Position numbers and translations under genes: made by a program. Source: Thunnus maccoyii (lineage: Eukaryota > Chordata > Actinopteri > Scombriformes > Scombridae). Taken from it: a stretch of 64,000 nucleotides of DNA. Of this stretch, positions 39,110 to 53,100 are shown in pieces. The notes beneath the pieces are model-generated. The model saw nothing but the letters and a program-made list of their open reading frames with translations. It was not told the origin of the DNA and ran no database searches. Position 1 is the stretch's first letter; each line of letters begins with the position of its first letter. The DNA lies in NCBI RefSeq assembly GCF_910596095.1, contig NC_056540.1, positions 15,402,501 to 15,466,500 on the forward strand. Reading direction: 5' to 3'.

Positions 39110-40690
39110 TTAATACTAATATTATCAATAATAATACTTCATGTGTATAGCACCTTTCATACAAGAAATGCAGCTCAAAATGCTTTACAACAAAGAAATT
39201 ACATGCACCAAGTGCTTCACATGAAATAGACATAAAATGAACATTGAAAAAACATGTTAAAAATATTAATGTAACATAAGATGGACAATAAAACACATTG
39301 AATAGTTATAATATATTTTTTTAAAAGTTTAAAAATAGAATACATATAGAGCATAAAATCAAGTAAAATGCAACATTTTAAAAGAAGTGCAGCAGTACAT
39401 AAGTGCGAAGCAGAGTGCAAAAAAGAATTTCAGGCCTGTATCAGGACATGACTTGAATCACAGTCAAACACCCGCTTTTAAAAAGCTGTAGGTACAGGGT
39501 CAATACATGAGGTGGAGGAGCTTTATTTAGTGACAGTCTTGCAAAGCTCAGTTAGTGTAATACAGGTGAATTTTCCCATGGTTGCATCATTTTTATAAGA
39601 TTTACTGAGATCATCTGTGTTCACATCAGCAGTAATACTGTCTCTACTTGAGGTTATTTTGTTATTGAAGAACAATGCGAGTTCTTCACATTTACATGCA
39701 GAGAACTGTGGGGGGTCGGGGGCAGTGTTGAGTAGCTGGTCAATAGTAGAGAATAATATTATAGAGTTCCCAGCATCCTCTCTAATGATCTTGGAAAAGT
39801 AATCTTTTCTTGCCAGACTATTGCTTTGTTATAGGCACTCATGGCTTCTTTGTATATATTACATTGAACTTTGAGTCTAGTTTTCCTCCATTTTCTTTCA
39901 GCTGCCCAACAGATTCTCTTGATCTCATCAACACATTGTTTAGCAATGGGGAGATTCTGTCAGTCGACCCCTTTTTAACCTTTAGTGGAGCAGCAGTTTT
40001 AAAGCAGATGACAAGGTATTGTTGAAATATTCAACCATATCATTTAAAGAGCAGTCTTCACTGAATGGCTCAAATGATCTCATAATATTAGAAAACATTG
40101 TTTCAGCCTTGTCATCTAGGAATCTCTTTGGAACCAAAAATTCCCTTTTAGTCTTTGTTAAGGTTAGGTTGGCATCAAAAAACACACAGTGATGGTCAGA
40201 AAGTGGTAATACTGAAACACTATCAATGTTTAAACTGTTGTTATTACTAAGTCTAGAGTGTTACCATGCTGATGAGTGGCTTTATTTACATGTTAGGTGA
40301 GTTCAAAGCTGTTCAGTAAATTCACAAGCTCCACAGCTTTGGAGTCATTCTTTTTTTATTAATATGAATATTCAGGTCTCCATTCAGGATTAAACTATAA
40401 TATCTAGTGATACCCAATCAGATCAGTTCTCAGAATTCCTGTAGAAATAGTGATGAATATCTTGGTGGCCGATATATAGTAATGATGAGTACTGATTATC
40501 CTGCTTTGACCTCAAGAGCAAGATATTCGAATGATGTAAATTCACTCAGGTCAATGTCATTACACACAAACTATGTAGAGAAAATGGCTGCAATCCCTCC
40601 TCCTTTCCTGTTTTATCTGACTAATAAAAATGATAGTTTGTTAGTGTTTCAACAGAAAACCAACTAAACTCCTTATTTACACAACAGTCA
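39110..40690 (-). mobile_element. L2-type LINE, unit B copy with internal deletion
   Basis: It is the same insertion as at 23520-26480 and keeps the endonuclease-side sequence and the 3' tail, but the reverse transcriptase is gone. The join reads GTATCAGGACATGACTTG at about 39430-39450. Confidence 0.85.
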
Positions 40691-41199
40691 TAAACTCTAA
40701 CATGAGTTCCAAAACATTAAAACAAATATATTAAAAACATCTACTTAATAAATAATCAAATAATCAATCCAAAAAGAGGGAAGTGTACATGTGAGAGTGA
40801 CTGATAAAATGGAGACACATACAAAATAGGCACATTGCAACTGTAGCCAGTTTACTGCTTGTGTGTAAAAGTAAAAGTGTAATAACAGAAAATGTATTGA
40901 CACAATTACGTTAACTGACTGCAGTGCAGCGGTGTTAAGGCGTTGGTGCCACTCTCCAGTGGATACATGCAGGGCGAAAAGGCAACTGGTGCATTTCATA
41001 TTTTTGGTAGATGTCAAACAATCACTCTCTTTAAAACATTTAGAAATGTGTGTGACTTGCCTGAGTAAATGAACATGTTTCTGAAATAGCTACAGTATAT
41101 ATCAATGTAACATCTACAGCTCATCATACATAATCCACACTAGAATGTATAATGCAAGCACCAAATATTACAACAAGGATACCCATCAAAATAAGGCCT

Positions 41200-44100
41200 T
41201 CAGAGGAAGTTGAGTTTGTCTGAGGTATAAACATTGGCTGAGTCTGAGGGAAAGGTCATCCCCTTCAGCTCAAACTGCAACTCAGCATCAGAGTAGAAGG
41301 GGGCAGATGGAACGGCTGCCTGCTCTGCTGAAGCCGCAACCTGTAGAGAAAAAGACCAACATGTCATTGTGTATCAGAGAATCATCAGCAAGCTCTAATT
41401 TTAATACAAATCCCACTGAATTAAGTCTAAAATACAGATAACTGTTGTTATTGTTGATGCAACATGGAGAATATTAATGTCAAATTATTACCACAGATGT
41501 TTTGATACTGCAACCTTTAGGAAGTTTAATGTTCATTATTGCATACTGAGGAAGACTGTGGTTTGGTTACAGTGATTACACCAAGAAATGTCAGTTTGGA
41601 AGATACACAGATGTTGAAAAATACTATAAATTGCATTTTTATTCATCAAGTGTGTGAGTATATGTGTGTGCATGCTCAGACTAACATGTGCAGCAAGTCA
41701 TACCTCAGAATAAGAAGGTGGCACATTGTCAGTAGGATTGTGTACCTGCAGAGTGACATAACAGTTTAATGGTGGAGAGGCAGGAGAAAACAGGGACAAA
41801 AGAACAGGAGAAGTTCTCCCTATACAATGCAACACACACTAACCAGCGTATGAGAAGGCTGAGCGAGGTAGTGTCTCCCAGAGGGCTGACTCAATTCATC
41901 TGACCTCGGTCCAACAGCCTCATACTGCAATTTAAATTAAACATATACAGTCCAGAGATACAATGGGAATACAATATTTTACAGCATGACAGTGATCTTT
42001 AACCTGACGGTATTGTACACACAAAAAAGTGTCTAGAAGCTGTAAGGCACAACATGTCACCTCAGGTGCAGATGCAGCCACTACTTCAGGCCCAAAAAGG
42101 AGTCTGGGGCACTGCTGACAGCAGGTCTTCACGCAAATGCAGAAAAACACCACAAGCAGAAAAACTCCAAAACTAAAAGCAATGTCAGAAAGGTCACCGT
42201 GATTTCCGAATGCTGAAACAAAGAGTTGATAAAGAGATTAATCAATGAGAAGAAAACATATCACCAACAATGAATCAATTGTGTAATTTGATTTAATCAA
42301 ATGATTGATCATTTAAAAATATAAAACTATATAAACCCTTGTGAAAACTTTTGAAACCACTTTAGATAAACCAAAATCTAAAAACAAACAAAAGAAGCTA
42401 AAAATAAGTTTTTTTTTATGCCAAGGCAATAATGAAACCGAGGTAAGACGCCCCGCGTGAGAACAATGTCTATTTTCTTTTCAAATATATATAATTTGAA
42501 TATCAATATAATATTTTCACAAGAAGTATGCTTAAGTAAACACATTTAGAGGGTAATTAAATCATAACAGACTACAACTTTGTTATTATAAAACTAAATG
42601 TAAAGTCTTTTCCCCGTGATCTGGGGAAGATTCCCCCCTACCCCCTAAATGTTACATTACACATACAGAAATTACCATTAGAATGGTTTGATTATTGTCA
42701 ATTAATTTCAAATTGATGGGCCTAGGACAAATCACAACTGGAGAGATTTGTTTAAAAAATATATAACTTTATTATCATTGATATTTAAATTACTGACATA
42801 AAAAATATTGTTACATAAAAAACATGCAAGTGTGAACAAATCATTAAAATTATGTGAATAATAGGATTATTTTCAATATTTTCAAATCAATAAAACAACT
42901 ATTAAAATTTCACACTGATGTGAACAAACCAAAAAACTGTCATTCCAAATCAGAGAAACAAAATTAACAGTCAGGCCTAAAAAATGCCGTTTAAATCAGC
43001 AAAACACATCAAATTTCCAAACAGGACTCACAGCAGAAACCTGCCTCTGTTGCATTGCTTCATTCCTCATGAGCCCATTTCATAACGTTTTCACACCACA
43101 ATATGAGAACAGCTCAGTGCAGTACAGACAGTCAGCATCCTCATCTTCCCGGGTCTTCTTCTTCACTTGATCTTCTTATTTTCTAGGGGCTTTTTCACAA
43201 TTTTCTTGCCATTGGCCTTCTCCTCCAGATCTCTCCTGTAGGTGCGGCTGTAATCACTGCTGCTGACTCAGCCTTCTTTTTTCTGGGCCTTGCCTGCTGT
43301 AGCTTTGGCTGAGGTGAAAGTGCCGGGATGAGACTTGCCATGGACAGAAAACAGCATTGAACTTTATAAATAGCAATGTTGATAAAACATGTAGCCTCTA
43401 AAAGATGAAAGGAGACTTTTGTTGTCTTGCCATGAATGGGCAGGTGGTACAACCTTGGAGGTGTGTGGAGCAGGCTGTATGGCAGGTTCTGGATCAAGTT
43501 CTCTTCTCCAAAAATGTCCCTGTTACATGGCATAAGACCACAGGCCGTGACCTTTCATCCCCTTTCCCAAACTGGCAGCCTGGCTGTAAAGGCCAGTAAT
43601 TTCATAGATGTTAATTCTCTTTCCAGGTTTTTGATCATCCATCAGTTGGCCACTTTGTTGTACACTGTGGAAAAAAAAGTTATTTCAAAGAAATGTACTG
43701 TATTATTTTACAGTTTTTTTGTTATTTCTACATTAAGTGTAAATGCCATAAAAACACTAAATTATTTTTTATCAAAAATATTCACCATAAAATAAAGGCT
43801 GTAATCTGTAAATTAAAATAATGGAATATTATAGTTTTTTAACAGGATTATTCAATTATTTAATGGTCTTGAATGTTAAATTACATTGAATCCTATGTAA
43901 AAAAAAAAATACAAAAAATACACATCCTATTACTGAATGTATTAAGGCAACTTTCTCTTTTTTTAACAGCAAAACTTTAAATTTAATGTAAAAAAGAAGA
44001 GAAAGATTTTTTTTTTAAAACAAATACAGATATTTACTGTAGACATTATCTGCATTTTTACAGTCCAACTATTGTAAAATAAAAATAAAAATTCATTATA

Positions 44101-47100
44101 AAATATTGCTAGAATGTTAAACAAATGTATAAATCTGCACAAAAAAAGAAAACAGGAAGACTTCTTTTATACAGTATTCTTTTGTAAATTCATAGAATTA
44201 TCCAATTTATCCTTAAGAATGTCACATCAAAGCACAGATTTCTGGATGGAAAACATAAAAAGTTATGTAAAATTATATTCAAATTACCCTCCTTTAACAC
44301 CCATTAATAGTGTCTTGAGAGTTTTAGGCTTTAATTGTATGTGATTATTTCATCTAATTACAGTAAATTCCTGGTAAATATTGGTTTTATGCTGTACAAA
44401 AAATAGGATCATGGGAAAATGGCTTACAAAAACATAATTTTAATAATCATTACTTTATATAAACATTATTTGAAAGTAATTACAAGCAACTATCCAATAT
44501 ATCTACAGACTTTTCCAATTAATGTATGAGATTTACTGTATATAAACAGTATTTTACAGTAATTAACTATCCAATATATCCGTCTGACACTCTTCTTCAA
44601 AGGGAAATTTTTTATATAATGTGTGTACACTGCCATCATTCTTCAGAACCTGCCACTTATAGGCTATTTGAAGCTAAAGAGAGCTATTGTATTTAGGTCT
44701 TGATGCACAGCATATTGGTGTTGGGGCTACATATCAAAATCAAATGGTCATAAAATGTGTGTTTGTTGTATCCTATGTTCCATCCTGGTTGTTGAGACTG
44801 AAAGATCTCTTAATGATTGACATTGACAATTATGTCCCTTGCCTGTTTGTAATTATGTAGACATGAATAAATCACAGATGTTGGTATAGTGGTCTGCTAA
44901 CTCCTTGTGGTAGAGTAGGACTTGTATTTAGCTTAGCAGTTATATGAAGAAAGGTTAACAGCGGTACTGAGACAGGTAGGACCAACCATGCCTTTTTAAG
45001 CACTGTAGGAGCCTTTAAACTAGCCTGAACATGAACCCTCACTGCATGGCCTCAGCCACTCCGCAGTTCAGTGAGACAACCCACAAGCAAGGGCTCTTCT
45101 AAGTATAGTTGGATCAATCAATGCAATAATTGTTACAGATTGTACACAGTTGATATACCTTCAACAATATCATGTATTCATACAGTTAAAGCCCAACTGT
45201 GGGTCTTCTGTCTCCCCCCCAGCAATGAGAGTAATTACAAAAACACTATCAACACTTGCTTACATCACAGGCTCCGCCGCAGAATACTCTGTTGCTACTG
45301 TTGTGGCTGTAAAACAGTGGATACATTTTTTTGAGCATCACGCAACCTCCGCAAAATGAGTCGTTTCACCGTCAGAATTTGATCCATGTGGTCCAAACAT
45401 ACTAACGAACTAACTGGAAGCTAGCCACTCAGACAGTGGAAGTCTATGCATTCATCTAACCAGCACAAGAATGTTGCCACCGACATCAGATTAAAAAATC
45501 TGTATAATGGCAAATATGAGAGATTTATCTGGCAGTTATAGGCTTAATCAGCATTGTGTGAACTGTGTATTATTGATGTATATGCATTTGTATGTTCTAT
45601 GGAGGTTTTGCACATGATTAGTCTTTATATTCGCATACATACATTTTTGTATAAACCTATTGATCTCTTATCTATAATAGCTATAATAAAGGCTGTAAAT
45701 CCACTTTAAAAATGTTGGAAGCTGTCTCCCAATACATTATGTTAGACCACAACTTGAAATTGCATATGTACCATCCATGAGTTTTTTCCTTGTGAAGGTG
45801 CAATCATTTGTAGATCTAATTTTTCTTCTCTAAATATTAAGACCCAAACAGTCAGTCTATGTTCAACAAAATTCAAAGCTGTCATTGCAGTCCTACTGCT
45901 CCCTCAAATCTTTAGGTCACTCCAACATTTCTACAGGTCGAAGGGAACAAAGAGCAAAAAGCAGAGACAATATAAGGTGAATAAGGAGGGACCTCAATAT
46001 GAGTAAAGCTTTATAATGGTTTACAAATGTTTTTTGTGTTTTTTTAGCAATAGGTGATAGATGCTAATAGTTGAAAAAAAACCCCATAAACTTAAACATA
46101 GAAAATGTCTCTATAGACTCTGTGCTTCAGACAGATGAAGAACGTGCGTGCAGATTCAAATTAATGTTGTACAATCATTGGATGAATGATTGTACAACAT
46201 TAGGGGGAGATTATCTCGACCAATGATATTGTTTGAGTTCTGGGGGCAGGTCCTCTCGGCGTGATTCGTCCAATGACTGTGCAACATTCAATTGTTTGAA
46301 TCTACGCGCACTTTGTTGACCTCTGTCTGAGGCGCAGAGACTACAGAGAGACAATTTCTACAGAGAGTCACGCAAGTCATTTGCCAAGCCTGTTGATTTG
46401 AGGATGATGATTCACATTCAGCTTTCACAAAAGGTAAAGTAACTTAATCATTTTGTTATTCTTCATACCTGCGCTGAGCTTTAGTTGAGCTTAATATTAC
46501 CAGACCATTTCTGATTTAGACAAGAAAGCTTATGAATTGACAGCTTTTCATGACAGAGCTTCATTATTCTGTTCGAGGTCCCTCACTAGTTCAAAGTCAA
46601 TGTAACTCAACCACAGCAGAATGGTCTCTCCTTCTCTCCAGTCAACTGTGTGACAAATGCAATCCTTCAAGATCAGGCAAAAAAGATGGTATTTTTCCTT
46701 GATGATGCTTGACGTTTGAACAATTTCAGTGTTCTAAATGAATGAATGTATTAGTCTACACATTCCACAGCAGAAAAAAGTAATCATCAGACAGAATACT
46801 GTTTCGTGTTGCCGTTTTCTCATGACATGGATTGCCATTGTACCCCTTTCTGTAGTGTTTTAAGCACTTCTTTCATGGTGACTTGATTTGTGACTTAATT
46901 GACTTGTCTTGCTTGATGTTTAGCAGTGACTTGACTTGGCTTACTTGAGTCTAAATACAGTGACTTAGGACTTGCTTGAGCCTTTAAGGACTTGCTTGTG
47001 ACTTGCACATGTGTAACTCCCATTTCTGATATTTGTGAATTTGTGAACTACTTCCTCCCAAAGCCACAAACCAGAGACGTGAGACTCAAATTTCTGATGC

Positions 47101-50100
47101 CATCTGCAATAAAGTCTGGGGCTGCTTCATAGACAATGAATGTGAAACTAATTTTGTAGTAATATTTAAATACCCAAGTAGGCTTTATTCTATAGTGACC
47201 TTTCATATCTGAAAAAGAAAATGTACAAAAATGGGCGATGTCTACAGAATTGGCATATGATGATGTCCACGGTGAAATATCGTAATGGACAATGATATCG
47301 GGTGGGATAAATTACTGCATTTTTCTGTCATTTATGGTTGTGCTAAGTTTCTCTCCTATCGTCTGTTTCATCACAGGTGGCGCTGAGCGATCCTTGCATG
47401 TGTGAGTGTGTGTCCTCTGAGTGGAGCAGAGGAGAGACAGTGAACCACGTGAAGTACTTGAGTTGACGTCAACTACAGTCGTTGCGTTAATGTAAGTGCA
47501 ATAAAAGCTCCATGAGTAAAAAGCCAATAAGAGTAATTTAATCCACGCAAAAGATGGACAGATGAAGGGGGCTTTTAAAACACGATGTTATGATGGTAGA
47601 GGCTCAGTGGTTTGACCGTCAGCCATTGGCGATGGACGATGGCATTGCCCATCAGCCCAACCCTACCGTATACTCAGAACATCCCCCTGGGTGTTCTCAG
47701 TGTCATCTATAACATCTTTCTCAATTAATTGTTTTTGGAAAAGCTCCAGACATTATCAGATGACATCACAAATTTGAATTTTAGCAAAATAATTTTTGGA
47801 TTTGGGAGAGATTTGTTCATGTTCACTAACATTTTGAACCATCTTAAAGCATGGGAATAATATGTATGAATTTCTAAATTGGCCATAGTTTCCCTTTTGC
47901 CATAATGCAACATGTAAGACATTGTCCTGATAAAATGTACAAAACTGTTTTTGCTTCCATTGATGTCTGTTGAAATCATCTGAATGAGAAAAAAAAAAAA
48001 ATTCTAGTAAAGTATTCTGTTTGAGCTCTTATTGGGTTGATCAGCTTCAGACCCACATTATAATTCAATATGGCTTTTTATTGGTTCATTATGAAACTTT
48101 AAGAATAACACTGTAAAAAAAATACTGAATTACTTTGTAAAGCAAGTAGTGAAAGGTAATTTTATGATACATTATTAAACATCTTGAAATCTCATACACC
48201 TCAAATGGGGATCTGCATTGAATGGATTGTAAAATGGCAGTAGAAAAATGTATATAATGATTCAGTGTAAAAGAAGTTGATATAATGGTACTTTTACACA
48301 CACCTTCTGGTTTTTGTACATTCAGAACCCCATACATAATGTGAAATGTCTGTAGATATATTGGGGAGTTGCTTGCAATTACTGTAAAATAATGTTCATA
48401 TGAAGTAAACCCCATACATTTATGGGAAAAGCCTGTAAATATATAATATAATATATAATTACTGTCAAATAATGTTTATATAAAGTTAACCTCATACATT
48501 AATGGGGAAATGTATGTAGATATATTGGATAGCTGCTTTTAAATACTATCAAATAATGTTTATATAAACTGATCCTGATACATTAATGGGAAAAGCCTAT
48601 AAATATATTGGAGGGTTGATTTTAATAACTGTCAAAAAGTGTTTATATAATGTATACCCCATACATTTATGGGAAAACCTGTAAATATACTGGAGAGTTG
48701 CTTGTAATTACTGTCAAATAATGTTTATATAAAGTAATGATTATTGAAATTATGTTTTTTGAAACTATTATCACATGATCTTATTTTTTTGTACAGTGTA
48801 AAACCAACATTTACCAGGGATTTACTGTAAATAGATTGGATAATCACATAAAATAAAAGCCTAAAGCTCTCAAGATACCATTAATGAGTGTTAAAGGAGA
48901 GTAATTTGAATGTAATTTTACATAGTTTTTCTGTGTTTTACATCCAGAAATCTGTATTTTGAGGGGGAGTTCTTGTGGATGGATTGAATACTCCTATGAA
49001 TTTACCAAAGATTACTATATGAAAACAGGAGTCTTCATTTAAATTAGGTCATTTTAAGGTATTTCTGCAATCTTTTTCATTTTTTATGCAGATTTATCCA
49101 TTTGTTTAACATTCTAGAGATGTTTTAAAATGAGATTTTATTTTTATTTTACAATGGTTTGACTGTAAAAATGCAGACAATGTCCAAAGTAATTGTCCGT
49201 ATTTTTAAAATAAATCTCTGTCGAATACCTAAAGGTTTTTTTACTGTTATTTGACGGTAAGTGTTTTTGCTGCCAGACTTTTTACCATTTTTTTACGATT
49301 TTTTTTTTTTTTACAGTGTAGCTCATCTTCAGGCTTCTGAAAAAGATCCTGTCGAGGGGCTGCATTTTAAGGCTGCAGTGAGGCAGTAGTTAAATCATGA
49401 TTATGCCAAGATGTCTTGCCAGATGTACAGCCTCTAAGGTTTGATGTGGGTGGTTCACATCAAGTATGAGGATGTGTGGATCACTCTTGCTGGCGTTCAA
49501 GTTCTTCACAAAGTGGGTGAGCCACTCCACAAATAGTTTGCTGTTGAGTCAATCTGAAACTCTTCCCACAGATCCAGGAGGTGCCCCTCTCTTTGGAATC
49601 TTGGTCATTCTCTTTCTTGGAAAGATAAACATCGGAGGAACAAATTGCCCTGCAGCATTCATCATGCAGACAGTGGTAACATTAAATCCTCTCTCAGCGT
49701 TTGTCATCCGCCCGACTTGTCAAGCCCCTTTTGTTGCAACCACAGGCTGCAGTTTCTGGACATTTTGGCCTCCTATCTGATCCATGTTCCACAGCTAGGT
49801 GGGAAATATGTTGTTCAGCATCTAAAGCATGTTTTCATAAACATGTCTGGCAGCAGCATGAACTTTGGCTACAAGCCATTTATATTATATTTTTGTATTT
49901 CTGGACCTATTTGAATATATTTTTAAATCATATAAACACTTTTTAATCAAATTTAAGTATTTAATTTAAGTAATTAAGTAAGTAATTTAATTTAAGTAAT
50001 ATATGGTGAAGAGTTCCTAATGTGTGGATGATCGATGCATAAAGAAATTTTTGATGGATTGACAGTCCAGGCCTATGGGATCTTCCATCCTCCATACCTG

Positions 50101-53100
50101 CCTTGCTTGACTATCTCCTCAGAGTAGGCTCCTCAAATCTAAATCTCGATGAACTCAAAAATCAAAATGTCTAGAAGAGGTGAAGAAGAACCTGTCACTC
50201 TGTCTGTGGTTCGTGAGCTGCTGGAGCAGCAGAAGACTTTTTACAAAGAATTACTTGAGCAACAAGAAAAGAGCTACAAGTCATGTTTATAAATTTTAGT
50301 TGATTCTACTATCTCCCATGTTGATGGTCTTGTCAAAGATATTTCAAGCATATCTAAGGATATTCAGGAGCTTAAAGCCAGTCTACAATATACTCTGGCT
50401 GACTTGGATGACTTGAATGCCAACAAGGAGAAAAGTATGGAGGAAATCAGAGCTTTAACAGAGTCTCTCACGTCACCGAACATCCACTAATGACCTGTCT
50501 AATGACCTGTCTTCAAAATCTGAATCATGGTCTGACACTGAGAGCAAAGCAAAAAAGCTTTTCTCTGACCACCTCAAAATTGACCCCAAGCTCATTGAAA
50601 TTGAGAGAGCACATCGCATAGGAAAATATGGACACACTGGACATCCAAGATCTATTGTACTGAAACTACTTTGGTTTAAGGATAACGAAGAAATCCTGAA
50701 ACGTGCAAAGAACTTCAAGGGTACTAACTTTTTTATTAATGAAGACTTTTCAGAAAGATCTGCTGCCCCAACTCAGAGCTGAGAGACTGAAAGGCAACGT
50801 TGCCTACTTGAAGTATGACTGTGCTGTTTTTAGAGTCACCCTACTGAATCATGAGTTGCTCAACTGAATGTGCTAAAGTTGAATGAAGGTGCTAAAGTAA
50901 TACCCCTTTACAAATCAGGTGATCATAAGCACTTAGTTGAGAGCAACATCCTGTACAAACATCAATATGGTTTTTGAAAAAAATACTCAGAATTGGCACT
51001 GTTACAGCTTGTCAACAAGATTTCTTCTGCCTAGGATGAAAAAAAATTTTGCACTCGGCGTCTTTTTAGACTTATCCAAAGCGTTTGACACAGTTAACCA
51101 CAATATTCTTATTTCCAAGTTTAACAAATATGGATTACAGGATGTTGCACTCAAATGGCTAGTCAGCTATTTAAACAATAGAGAACAATTTGTATCCATA
51201 ACTGGCTGCATCTCAAATAGATTAAAATTATTTTGTGGATTACCTCAAGGTTCTATCCTTGGTCCACTTCTATTCTTGATTTACATTAATGACTTACCCA
51301 TGGTTTGCAAAGATTTTTTTCCTATTTTATTTGCTGATGATACTAATCTCATAGCTACTCATGATGATTTCAAAGTACTGATCCAGCATGCAAACAACGA
51401 AATGTCCTTCATTTCCAAATGGTTTCGGATGAACAAACTCACTGTCAATGTCGGAAAATCTAATTTTATGATATTTTGCTATAAAAACAAAAAATATTTA
51501 AAAGATGATGCTAAAATATTCATTAATGAAAATTCTTAGGAGTTATTGTAGATGAAAGACTAACTTGGAAAAAACATATTGAACATGTTTGCAAAAGGTC
51601 AATGAAAATGATTGGAATACTGAGGAAAGTTTGTTCTCTGATTCATCCCTCTTCTTATTTAAATCTGTACTATAGTCAAATCTATCCATATATCAATTAT
51701 TGTAATATTGTTTGGGCTGCTACGCATCCTTCACACCTCAATCGGTTACTTTTAATCCAAAGGTTTTTAGGAATGATTTGAAACTCCACTAGCCAAGAAC
51801 CATCTGCACCTTTGTTTAGGAAATTTAAAATTTTGTCAATTTATTCTGTAAATATTCTTCTAACAAGTGTGTTTATGTTCAAATTCATATATCACAGGAA
51901 AAACCTTCCAGATACATGTCATAATTTTCTCCTTTCAACATCAGACATTAACTCTTATTCAATGAGGCAATCAAAGGACTTTCATTTACCTTATTGTCTC
52001 ATTTCCAGTCATCAGTTTTTATCAAATTTAGAGGTCCTCATCTCTGGAAATTCAATTCAAAGTACAACTTTGAAGTCGTCATCCCCTTTAATAACGTTTA
52101 AAACACATTTTTAAAAATATATTTTATCTAAATAGAATTTTGTATGATTGGGTATGTATTACACCTCTTGTACGTTTAAAGTGTTCGAATTTCTGTTCTG
52201 ATTATTTTTTCTTTTCTCTCTTTTTCTCTTGTTTTCTGCTATACATGTTTTTTTTTGTCTATTTGATGTTATATTGTTTTATGACTCACTATATTTTTAT
52301 GACTTGTTGAAATGAAGGGGAGAACTTTGTTTAAGCCCTCTGGGCTTCCTTCCTCTCCTGCACAATTTAACATAATAATATAATAAATAGTTTTTTCTGT
52401 GTAATATTTTATTGTATCCTTTGTGCAAAAAAATTTAAAAAATGAAGGTTTTCACCAACTTTTACTTCATTGAAGCCCACTGCCCAGGCAAGACTGTTGG
52501 CCTGTGGGGTGCAAACTGAAAGGCATAGATTTCTCTTCATGAATGTTAGGAACCTTACCTTGTGAGGCAGCTGGATTCACAGGATCATGCAAGAATCCAT
52601 CTTGTCAGGCTTCAAGTTATGCGCTTGTGTCCAAACCACCAGTGGTTCAGACCATCAGCTTTTCATGAGGATTTTAACGTGATCGCGTGATCTTGCGAAT
52701 TCAGCTGCCTTGCAGGGTGAGATAGTGATAGACGGTGATAGACAGATGGTTCAGCCTGCCCTTTTCCAAACAGTTTCTAAGGTCAACCTCTCAGTTGGTT
52801 CTGTGTAACAAATCATCTGGCGTGTCAGATTACTAGGAAACAGTTTTCCCCAGCAACTTTTTTGGCATCACTCAATGAGCGTTGGATCCCCATCTTTGTA
52901 GCCAAATCATAGGCCAGTTTCCGTACATCCAATGATGTTAGCCCAAAGAGAGCTCTCTCCATATGTTGGATGTGGCACACCAGATAATTTTCAAAGACTG
53001 CAGAGAACACAGCCGTTTTCCACAGACGAATATGGCCTGGCTTCTTCATCAGCTTGTCAAGGTGCCGACGAAGGGTTTTTGGTGGTCTGCCAAATTTCCA

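Larger units (their letters stand above)
44600..48100. other. Central part of the long-inverted-repeat element
   Basis: No supported gene. It holds a nested palindromic element (46099-46356), a GACTTG-rich repeat (46875-47020) and around 47270-47660 a stretch with GATATCGGGTGGGATA and CATTGCCCATCAGCCCAACC that resembles hAT-type MITE ends. Open frames of 70-90 codons here lack homology I can recognise. Confidence 0.4.
43663..49318. mobile_element. 5.66-kb element with long inverted repeats inserted in the pogo copy
   Basis: It starts CACTGTGGAAAAAAAAG and ends in a T-rich run plus ACAGTG, with TA on both sides (43661-43662 and 49319-49320). The outer arms, roughly 43663-44590 and 48330-49318, are inverted copies of each other; for example GCATTTTTACAGTCCAACTA near 44052 pairs with TGCATTTTTACAGTCAAAC read on the minus strand near 49175. 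The right arm holds five tandem 80-bp units. The centre (about 44.6-48.1 kb) has no transposase that I can recognise, so the element looks non-autonomous or badly decayed. Class not assigned; a CACTA-like start with a TA target is ambiguous. Confidence 0.7.

Noticed and set aside
41200-43230. Unit B tail exons taken as a separate truncated pseudogene
   Set aside because: The TM exon has an open frame with a proper acceptor, and the phase fits the upstream Ig exons at 54-60 kb, so a single gene with a 12-kb intron explains both.
45071-45359. Overlapping 70-90-codon open frames in the centre of the 5.66-kb element
   Set aside because: No transposase motif, no splice support; treated as chance frames.
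48329-48740. CRISPR-like array
   Set aside because: The 80-bp units are contiguous diverged tandem repeats without spacers, in a vertebrate genome.
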